Positions 8,444 through 14,690 of a DNA stretch of 14,690 nt are shown piece after piece; within the stretch, counting starts at the first letter, position 1, and each line of letters opens with the position of its first letter. The stretch spans positions 1-14,690 of the forward strand of contig WKLE02004418.1 of NCBI GenBank assembly GCA_014885115.2. The letters are read 5' to 3'. Position numbers and translations under genes: made by a program. The notes under the pieces are model-generated. The model did no database searches and had not been told where the DNA came from. It saw only the letters and a program-made list of their open reading frames with translations. This stretch comes from Asterionellopsis glacialis (lineage: Eukaryota; Bacillariophyta; Plagiogrammaphyceae; Rhaphoneidales; Asterionellopsidaceae).

Positions 8444-9828
8444 AAGCATAAATACTAATGTAATACATATTTTGAATCACCGTAAACACTGTCTGTGAGT
8501 GCTTCTTTCACCCGATTACCAAATAATGAATGAATTCTTTTTTGCAATACAACGTTTCTTCTTTTTGTCTTGGTGACTTTTCTGGAAGAAGATGAAAACC
8601 TGACAAACACAGAGTATATATTTTCGAACGAAAAACATGGATGCTTACCAGCAATTCAGTCACTAAAACATCTCTGCCAGTGTCAAATCCAGACTGCATG
8701 GCAAATTTAATTTTTGTATCATCGGTTCTCTTGACAGTCGAGCGCTTTTTAAAAATAAAATAAAAATTGAAATGATCGATGTCGCTTATTCGATGTATGT
8801 AAGCTTTGAAAATTCCCTTGAAATTAAAATATTACATTTCATTTTTCAAAGCCTCGTTCTTTTTAATTTTTTAATACCATTGATATTAAAGGGCCAAAAA
8901 AACAAGAATCATCAGTACGAACGAGATTATTTCTATCCTGTTTTCCGTAACCAAATAAACAAAAATAGTTCGAAAGGAGCACCACCTGCAAAGCAAGAAA
9001 GAGAAGAAATAAATCCAATACTTGACGAACCTAAATTGAACCTAATTATTTGATCTTCCTTGGTAAAAATTGATTTTTTGATTGATTGGTGTGTCGTCTC
9101 CAGAGTACAACCGTAATTTTCGAATCATAATGCTGTAATCTAGAAAGAGAGGAAATTAATTTGTGGTGTCAACAACCGTAGATGGAAGAGATAAGTTTCA
9201 GACCTGCTTTCATCCCATTGGATCGGGTTCGAAAACGACTAGTTGAAGATGTGATCCTTTTGCCTATTTGAACAATGTGGAGCAGATGTTGACATGTTTC
9301 TTCTCTGTGCTGTATCAAAGTGGGAAACATCATGTGACGACCATAATCAAATACAGATTCAACATCAACAAGTCATAATAAACAGTTGTTCTCTCCGCGA
9401 CAGCGGCATGATGGGAGATCTTTCTCGAAGAGAAGAAAACATCTGTCTAGGGGAAACCCGAACCCTACGCAGCTTGATGACGTCATGATGGAGACATACC
9501 TTCCAGAACCAAAAAATTAAAATAGAAGATTCCATTTGAAAAGAATTCTTATAGAATATCAAACATAAAAAAACCAATTTGAAAGGAATCCTGAACACGT
9601 TTTCGAAGTTCTTCGAAATCCCTCCGTTTGAAAAGGTCCAGTGACGTACTATAACAACCCGTACAAAATACCGCACGAAATTCGTGCAGTGTAGAATGTG
9701 GTATCATTCGGAACAGATTTTTCTGCCAAAAAAGATCGAACGATAAATCTTGATTGACACATCAAGACAACCATCTCAACGTAATCGACTCACAAACAAA
9801 ACCAACGAAGAAACAAAAACGAAACACC
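8444..9828. other. AT-rich spacer with repeated TTCGAA sites
   Basis: No supported gene lies in this 1.4 kb. Short open frames (8508-8699 minus, 8772-9053 plus, 9294-9488 plus, 9365-9676 minus) encode AT-driven, unrecognised peptides that partly overlap each other on opposite strands. The palindrome TTCGAA occurs six times: at 8623, 8969, 9119, 9228, 9602 and 9612, the last two separated by GTTC. A 7+1+7 inverted repeat sits at 9673-9687. The 3' part must contain the promoter and leader of the hibernation-factor gene. Confidence 0.5.
9673..9687. promoter_or_regulatory. Short inverted repeat upstream of HPF gene
   Basis: GCACGAA-A-TTCGTGC has perfect 7-base arms around one central base, about 140 bases before the ATG. 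Such dyads can bind dimeric transcription factors. No function is shown, and a chance occurrence is possible. Confidence 0.25.
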
Positions 9829-10996
9829 ATGAAGTTATCCCTTGCCATTCTAGTGGCCAACATTGCTGTCGCTACAGCATTCACAAACAATGCTTTGCCA
9901 TCGTTCACTCGCAATGCTCCTGCTCTTTACATGTCTTCCACTGAAGTCGACAAAGTCCCCATCAGCATCACCGGTAATAACATTGAGCTAACACCTGCAC
10001 TAGTTGAATACGTCAACAAACGTTTAGAACGTCCTTTAGGAAAACTTGCCACAATTGGAGCATTTGTTGAATGTGATGTTCACCTATCCGTCAATAAGAA
10101 CCCAAAGGTATGTCTTGCGATGAGTGTCGTTTGTCGTCGTCGTTGCTCCCCATCATCATGACCGTGCGGAGTTCTCGTCCCATCAAAACACCGTCTGTAC
10201 GTTGATTTCACGTAGATTTTTACTGGACAACGTATCTCTTGTTGAAGGTGTCAACCTGCCGATCATGCACGAAAAAATTTCAAAAATGTCAGCAAAAAAA
10301 AAAAAAGACAGCTTTTGTTCTCCATTCACAGTCTCATCGTCAACTCACCTCATGCCGTCGACTTCCATTCTACTCTTCTTTATAATGTATACTTTTCGTT
10401 AAAATGAACTTTCTGTACACGTAGGTTAAGGAAGGACACAAGATTGAAGTTACCACAAACCTTAAGGGAACTACTATCCATTCCAAGGAGGAGAACGAAG
10501 ATATGTACACTGCTATTGATGCTGTTGCCAACCGTGTCGTAAGTATTCTTATTATATTGTAGTACAATTGTATTGTTACATTCATTGCACTCGTCCCAAA
10601 GACAGATCTAACTTGATTGCGATCATTGGGACTCTTTTTTTAAAAAATAAATAGGCCCGCAAACTTGTCAAGTACAAGGAACGTCGTTTAGAAGGATGGC
10701 ATGGTGGAAAGCACATGGGTGATGACTTGGCAGAAGCATTGGCAGCTATTGAAGCCGATGAAGCGGAAGATGCTGTCGCCGCCGCAGCTGACGAATTTGT
10801 TGATCCTGAAGCACCCAAGGTTACCAAAATTAAGAGTTTTAATTTGGAACAAGTCATGTCAGTGGATGAGGCTATCTTTGCCTTGGATTACATTGACCAT
10901 GATTTCTACGTATTCCGCAATGAGAAAACCGAAGAAATCAATGTTGTCTATAAACGAAATGCTGGTGGTGTTGGTTTGATCGAACCAGAAAACTAA
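9829..10996 (+). CDS. HPF: Plastid ribosome hibernation promoting factor, long form (three exons, 244 aa)
   Basis: This factor binds the 30S subunit of bacterial-type ribosomes at the mRNA/tRNA channel, silencing and protecting them; the long form can pair ribosomes into dimers. Here it should act in the plastid (relative of plant PSRP1). Exons are 9829-10107, 10425-10538 and 10655-10996, all joined in phase 0 (93 + 38 + 113 residues). Residues 1-17 form a signal peptide with an ATA|F-T-N cleavage site, then a transit peptide to about residue 42. The S30AE/RaiA domain spans about 44-145: VPISITGNNIELTPALVEYV, a K-R-L-E-R-P-L-G-K-L helix, ECDVHLSVNKNP, and KIEVTTNLKG from exon 2. An acidic, Ala-rich linker covers about 153-180. 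The C-terminal dimerisation domain follows (about 189-241): SVDEAIFALDYIDHDFYVFRN (200-220), NVVYKRNAGGVGLIEPE. ATG 9829 has ACACCATG context; a longer in-frame start at 9754 would bury the signal peptide. Confidence 0.96.
10108..10424 (+). other. Intron 1 of the HPF gene (317 bp)
   Basis: The donor is GTATGT after the AAG codon and the acceptor is TACACGTAG. It lies between codons. It is the longest intron here and includes an A13 run (10294-10306). I see no embedded RNA gene. Short ORFs inside it are shadows. Confidence 0.93.
10539..10654 (+). other. Intron 2 of the HPF gene (116 bp)
   Basis: The donor is GTAAGT after N-R-V and the acceptor is AATAAATAG before A-R-K-L-V-K. It is phase 0. 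Removing it restores the helix that closes the S30AE domain. Confidence 0.93.
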
Positions 10997-11891
10997 ACAG
11001 CAATCTATGCAGAGCTTTTTATTCTTTCTCTGTCTCTTTTCAAGGAAATATATATCATAGAGACGAGGAACGTTTGAAACTGTACCCCATCATTCCTTGG
11101 AGAGATTGAAAGAAATCAATACCGTCTCTACAAAAGAACTCCTTCTATGCCCATCCAACAAAAAATCCATAAATATCTTCACTCTCTATATAGTCTATGT
11201 ATGAGCACTTTTGTATGATGACACTCAATGGGTGGAAAGACAAAATCTGTCTTTGTACCTGCCGTTTAAAAAATAATGACATTGTTTTTTTTTAAAATGA
11301 CAACTATTGGATATGTTTTTTTAAAAATTTCTACTTGTTATAGTTTCCTTTCAATAATTTTGAAACGTTGTCGGAAAGTTCATTCGCATTCGTTGTCATT
11401 CTTCTGTTTGAACTATTTATGAAAAACGAAGATACATGAAATGCAATCATAATTTTTTGTATCATTATTTTTCTCTCTCTCTTTCTTAAATAAGTAGAAT
11501 ACACACATATAAAGTAAATCGAATGAATGTACTAAATAATAATGTCAGATTTAGTATATATTTATAAAAGCATGGATTTAGGTGTGATTTTATGCTTCTT
11601 GGAATTTTGTTACATGGCATGAACGTGACGAAAAAAATCTATTTGGTGATGTGCCATGCATCAAAAAGTAACAATTTTCTTTACAGAATCTTTTCTAGAG
11701 AAATTGATTTTTTTCCTTTGATATTTTTACTACTGGAATATGTTGACTTTCAATGATTTAAAACGTTGTTGGTTCGTTGGTTCGTTGGTTGTGCTTGCTA
11801 ATGCACCGAGTAGTGTACTTGTTCTTGTTTGTTGAATTTTCTTTTTGTTTGTTTGTTTGTTTGTTTGATTGATTGTTTTCAATGTTTATCC
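10997..11891. other. Convergent AT-rich spacer with microsatellites
   Basis: This region lies between the 3' ends of the HPF gene (+) and the ubiquitin-like gene (-). It has T-rich runs, a CT tract near 11471-11485, a short GGTTCGTT repeat near 11771-11788 and a (TTTG)6 run at 11844-11867. I see no supported gene or RNA. Confidence 0.5.
11844..11867. repeat. (TTTG)6 microsatellite
   Basis: Six uninterrupted TTTG units lie just 3' of the ubiquitin-like gene, probably in its 3' UTR. Two ATTG units follow. Confidence 0.9.
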
Positions 11892-12629
11892 TTACAAACA
11901 AAATAAGGGAAGTACAAATAACAATGGCATTAAAATAGGAACAATCAATAATGATAATCCACATGTACAAGTACTTCCCACAAGAGCTGTACAAATGATC
12001 ATTAAAATCGTAAAGGATATCATGAAACAACCACCCTTTTGTCGTACCGAAACATGAATTGTATGTGCACCATCCTTGACAAGATTATAATCTGCCAATC
12101 TTGTCTTGTTGTTGTTGTCGTTGTTGCAATCATGAATTGGTTTTCCATTCCACATCAAGACTAAATCACTTGTCTTCATGTGTAACTTGGTCATGTCATT
12201 TTGTTTATTGTGAGACTCGACAAGACGTTTCCTAATTGATTCGATATCTTCTAAAAAAGGATGAATGAGCAAACACAATGTCTAATGTTTGTACAAAATG
12301 ATGAAGAAATGCATCGGTTAGAAGAATCACTGCTAAAAAAGAATGGAGGAAGAAATATACATCGACAAGGATGCAAAGATTATAGTCTTGAAGGACACAA
12401 AGAGAAAGGAAGACAAATCGACAAATAAAAGATTTTATTGGTTTGTTCAACTTACAATACCATCGACAAATCGGAAAAACACATTGATCCTTTCTTCACG
12501 TTTGTACTTATTAATAATCATCGTTGGTGGATTTTGGTGATTATACTTTTTAGAATACGTAGACCGACACAAACTAATTGGTTCTTCTCGTGTCGTCTTG
12601 GTGTTCAACGATGAAAGTACAAGTGCCAT
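11892..12629 (-). CDS. Membrane-anchored ubiquitin-like protein (two exons, 187 aa)
   Basis: The coding sequence joins 12629-12456 and 12281-11892 in phase 0. After a polar N-terminus of about 46 residues, a ubiquitin fold is visible. Its parts are: strand 1 INVFFRFVDG (48-57), strand 2 TLCLLIHPF (59-67), helix EDIESIRKRLVESH (69-82), LVLMWNGKPIHD (98-109, matching ubiquitin's LIFAGKQLED), a poly-Asn/Asp insertion, TRLADYNLVKDGAHTIHVSV (118-137), and RQKGG ending at G142. Directly after the Gly pair come two hydrophobic segments (about 144-160 and 166-186), and the protein stops there. Known UBL-plus-membrane proteins (TMUB, HERP, Dsc3) act in ER-associated degradation; a similar role here is inference only. 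An alternative is a prenylated MUB-like protein, but there is no CaaX box. The start codon has AGAATGG context and an in-frame TGA just upstream. The gene diverges from ISCA2. Confidence 0.8.
12282..12455 (-). other. Intron of the ubiquitin-like gene (174 bp)
   Basis: On the minus strand the donor is GTAAGT (12455-12450) and the acceptor is ACATTAG ending at 12282. Splicing joins V-D-G-I to T-L-C-L-L, connecting strands 1 and 2 of the ubiquitin fold. A nearer-consensus TTTTTTAG (ending at 12251) would shift the frame and is rejected. Confidence 0.8.
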
Positions 12630-13351
12630 TCTTCAGGAGGTGTAACAACAAAAAACAATAGGACTAACTTTGTGATGGCTTGCACAACTTCTTGACAGTT
12701 GTACAGAAACAGAAGCTACAATACTATGGAGTATCTTGTGTTTTTGTTCTCTCGATACCGAACGATGTGTTTATTACTGTGTATTATATTGACTCTATGA
12801 TTTGCTTGGCCACTATCGATTTATGGCCCACAAAAATGTGAGAAATATATGGGTCTCCCTTGCTTTCACGAAAAAATCATATCCGTAGTGTACAGAAGAA
12901 GGTGCGTCACCACGAGAAGGCATCTGATTGGTGCTCGACAACAGATGGCGCAATAAGGGCAATAAGTATTTTATCTTCTTCACGAATGAATCCGGAGTTG
13001 ACGTTGGTACTAAAAGGACACGTTGGATTGCAACCAGAGAAAAAAACAGGAGAGAGGATCTCCTACCCGACTTCTTCGACTCGATAAAAGCATTAACTCT
13101 AATCATAAAGGTTTGGTTCCCTTCCCTGGGTCCACACCAATCACAGAGTTTCTTTTTCTTTTTTTCAACACACAGATTTTTCGTTTTTTTCGTTCCGGCC
13201 CCATTTTGTTTCATGTTGCCCTCATAATTTTTTTGAAGGCACACCAGACGAACTTGTGTCGTGGTTGACAAGTGCCGAGAAGATTGAGATCATAACAGGG
13301 GATTTATTTAGACATTCATGCCATCAGCTCTAAAGCAGGAAACAGCAAACA
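12630..13351. promoter_or_regulatory. Divergent promoter region UBL gene / ISCA2
   Basis: This 722-bp region lies between divergent start codons. It contains a CCAAT box in CACCAATCA context (13137-13141), about 210 bases before the ISCA2 ATG, and T-rich runs. A 152-codon minus-strand ORF (12813-13271) has no recognisable domain and overlaps equally open + frames, so I do not call it a gene. Confidence 0.4.
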
Positions 13352-14056
13352 ATGACAGCTAGTAGATCCACTTCCTTTCGAGTTCTGAAAAGAGCGCTAT
13401 CACTGTCCCAAAGGAAGCCCTTCCCTCCAAGTAGCAGCTTTACGGGTTGTAGATTGGAACAACTTTCACAAACACAACAATGGCAGGACGAAACTACTAC
13501 CTTGATGATCCCACAAGGTCAGAGACGAACCATGGTAGTCGTAACAAAAACATCTGTTGGTGATACACCTGATCTGAACATTGTCATGGACAATAATAAT
13601 AATAATAATAATAATAATATTTCTCCACCATCATCCTCGGTAGCAGATGGATCCATTCAAGATGATGTGATTATTACAGGTAATTGTTTAAATCAAATTC
13701 GATCCTTAGTCAAACGTCGTAAGGATGGTGTTACATTACAAGATATCTATTTACGTGTCTATGTAGATCCAGGTGGATGTTCTGGATTTCAATACAAATT
13801 TGAATTAACCAAAGATGAAGATGAACCAATCGATACCGAGGAGGACAAGGTCTTTGAATCCAAGGATGGTGATGGTGCACGTGTTGTGATTGACCAAACA
13901 TCTCTAGAACTTTTGAAGGGTAGCACGATTGACTACGTTCAAGAAATGATTAAATCTGCATTTTCAGTTACACATAATCCACAATCGGAAAGTGCATGTG
14001 GATGTGGTAGTTCCTTTGCTATTAAAAACTTTTCAGATAATCCTGCGTTGGACTAA
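13352..14056 (+). CDS. ISCA2: Mitochondrial ISCA2-type iron-sulfur assembly protein (234 aa)
   Basis: This A-type carrier helps to build and deliver [4Fe-4S] clusters in mitochondria; in known systems it acts with ISCA1 and IBA57. The N-terminus (MTASRSTSFRVLKRALSLSQ) is Arg/Ser-rich without acids, a typical mitochondrial presequence. A low-complexity segment with nine Asn (81-89) leads to the domain, about 104-227: NCLNQIRSLV (111-120), LRVYVDPGGCSGFQYKFEL (134-152), ARVVIDQTSLELLKGSTIDY (176-195), the helix VQEMIKSAF (196-204), and SACGCGSSFAIK (214-225). The three cluster-binding cysteines are C143, C216 and C218. GGCSGFQYKF, NPQ and GSSF-I-K favour ISCA2 over ISCA1. The start has an AACAATG context. 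The protein is longer than most ISCA2 because of the presequence and linker. The neighbour downstream, on the opposite strand, is a BolA protein of the same pathway. Confidence 0.95.
   Translation: MTASRSTSFRVLKRALSLSQRKPFPPSSSFTGCRLEQLSQTQQWQDETTTLMIPQGQRRTMVVVTKTSVGDTPDLNIVMDNNNNNNNNNISPPSSSVADGSIQDDVIITGNCLNQIRSLVKRRKDGVTLQDIYLRVYVDPGGCSGFQYKFELTKDEDEPIDTEEDKVFESKDGDGARVVIDQTSLELLKGSTIDYVQEMIKSAFSVTHNPQSESACGCGSSFAIKNFSDNPALD
13592..13618. repeat. (AAT)9 microsatellite within ISCA2
   Basis: Nine AAT codons encode poly-Asn in the linker between the presequence and the Fe-S domain. Length changes in units of three would stay in frame, so polymorphism is likely to be tolerated. Confidence 0.95.
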
Positions 14057-14590
14057 AATAACGTTAGTTAACTTGAATGAAGATAAACCAAGAGACAATG
14101 AAACGAAAATACAACTAATGATTACTAAAAGATCGTTTTGTGGATGTGTTAACATAGAGTTCCCAAACATTTAATTTGTAAATGATATTTGACCGACACT
14201 CGTAGTTTTATTCTAGAAGAAATTCCGAAACCAAACATGGGGAAAACTTTCAATGAAATGTTTACTATTATTACTTTGTATATAATCTTTGTATTTATGT
14301 TATCTACACTCTGTAATGGAAACGAAAAGCATCGCGTTCAACAATTTGAAAGAAATTCTCGTTTGAATGTGTGTGCTAAGTATTTCTTCTCTGCGAATGC
14401 GCCTTTCATTTGATTACGACTGTTTCACAAAGGATGCACGTATTTTTTTTTAATATTTGTTTTTAAAGTATGCGTTGTGTGGATGATATCTTTTTTTTTC
14501 CCCTTTTTTCGTTGAAGAAACACCACTCATTTAACCAAATGGTACCACTGTGAGTGTAAGAATCTCTTTGTCTAGTAATTTATTCTAGTA
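14057..14590. other. Convergent spacer between ISCA2 and BolA genes
   Basis: This is AT-rich sequence between two stop codons, with T-runs at about 14442-14450 and 14491-14507. It probably holds both 3' UTRs. A 74-codon + frame at 14189-14413 starts with TTG and is unrecognised; I treat it as chance. Confidence 0.5.
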
Positions 14591-14690
14591 TTAGTCCGAA
14601 GCCTCTGCGGGTGTTTTGGCACGTGATATTTGAAGGGCGTGAATTTTGTCCATGACATCACCCAAAAGCATATAAATTAACTTGTGACGT
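14591..14690 (-). CDS. BOLA: BolA-family protein, C-terminal end (partial)
   Basis: The 5' part lies beyond the window. On the minus strand, 32 codons then TAA read RHKLIYMLLGDVMDKIHALQ, then ISRAKTPAEASD. This matches the BolA C-terminus: the helix after R-H-R-L-V, the invariant His of I-H-A-L, and the closing T-P-x-E. BolA proteins bind [2Fe-2S] clusters together with monothiol glutaredoxins and act in Fe-S maturation or iron signalling. Whether this copy is mitochondrial, cytosolic or plastidic cannot be told without the N-terminus. The piece is short, but the motif order is characteristic. Confidence 0.85.
   Translation of the reverse strand, partial: RHKLIYMLLGDVMDKIHALQISRAKTPAEASD

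Noticed and set aside
8772..9053. Plus-strand ORF of 93 codons in the SET-HPF spacer
   Set aside because: The composition (Ile/Leu/Phe then Lys/Asn) is what AT-rich non-coding DNA yields, and no motif or good start context is seen.
9205..9245. tRNA T-arm-like GGGTTCGAAAAC
   Set aside because: The flanking bases do not form the 5-bp T stem and no acceptor or anticodon arms are found nearby.
9365..9676. Minus-strand ORF of 103 codons
   Set aside because: It overlaps another open frame on the plus strand, has no domain, and covers the TTCGAA and upstream region of the HPF gene.
12251..12455. Alternative acceptor (TTTTTTAG) for the UBL intron
   Set aside because: It has a better pyrimidine tract, but joining there gives a frameshift and loses strand 2 and the helix of the ubiquitin fold.
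12813..13271. Minus-strand ORF of 152 codons between the UBL gene and ISCA2
   Set aside because: Several plus frames are open over the same stretch, the peptide contains a Lys run from a T-tract, and nothing is recognisable. The position fits a shared promoter better.
14189..14413. Plus-strand ORF of 74 codons downstream of ISCA2
   Set aside because: It begins with TTG rather than ATG and lies in a convergent 3' region, with an AT-driven composition.
1..14690. CRISPR array, transposon or viral insertion
   Set aside because: No regularly spaced repeats, transposase or integrase motifs, or long terminal inverted repeats were seen; the only clear tandem duplication has two units.

Overview
The window reads as nuclear DNA of a photosynthetic eukaryote with a complex red-type plastid, most likely a diatom. 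The evidence is: two proteins (lycopene cyclase and a ribosome hibernation factor) that begin with a signal peptide followed by the diatom-style Ala|Phe cleavage motif (ASAF-V, ATAF-T); short GT-AG introns; eukaryotic families (ISCA2, a histone-fold NC2-beta-like protein, a membrane-anchored ubiquitin-like protein, SET methyltransferase); AT-rich spacers; and AAT microsatellites read as poly-Asn. I cannot name the species.

Layout: (1) 412-1032 (+) NC2-beta/Dr1-like histone-fold protein. (2) 1206-2840 (-) type II membrane protein resembling diatom glycosyltransferase-like proteins. (3) a 1.1 kb spacer with a near-perfect 80-bp tandem duplication carrying two TATA-like boxes, then 3969-4688 (+), an unrecognised nuclear-looking protein, perhaps with a PH-like fold. 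(4) 4798-6750 (-) lycopene beta-cyclase, two exons. (5) 7289-8443 (+) SET-domain lysine methyltransferase of the Rubisco-LSMT/SETD3/SETD6 type, divergent from the cyclase. (6) a 1.4 kb spacer rich in TTCGAA, then 9829-10996 (+), plastid-targeted long-form ribosome hibernation promoting factor in three exons. (7) 11892-12629 (-) a two-exon ubiquitin-like protein ending in Gly-Gly followed at once by membrane segments. (8) 13352-14056 (+) mitochondrial ISCA2-type Fe-S assembly protein. (9) 14591-14690 (-) the C-terminal end of a BolA-family protein, cut by the window edge.

The genes mostly alternate in strand, and no operon or mobile element is visible. Two groupings are functionally suggestive. 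The lycopene cyclase, the SET protein (possibly) and the hibernation factor concern the plastid. ISCA2 and BolA, lying tail to tail, belong to the same Fe-S cluster maturation pathway. I reconstructed four introns by hand (one in the cyclase, two in the hibernation factor, one in the ubiquitin-like gene); each restores a continuous family domain in frame. The main candidates for something less described are the ubiquitin-like/transmembrane protein, the orphan protein at 3969-4688 and the ISCA2-BolA neighbourhood.
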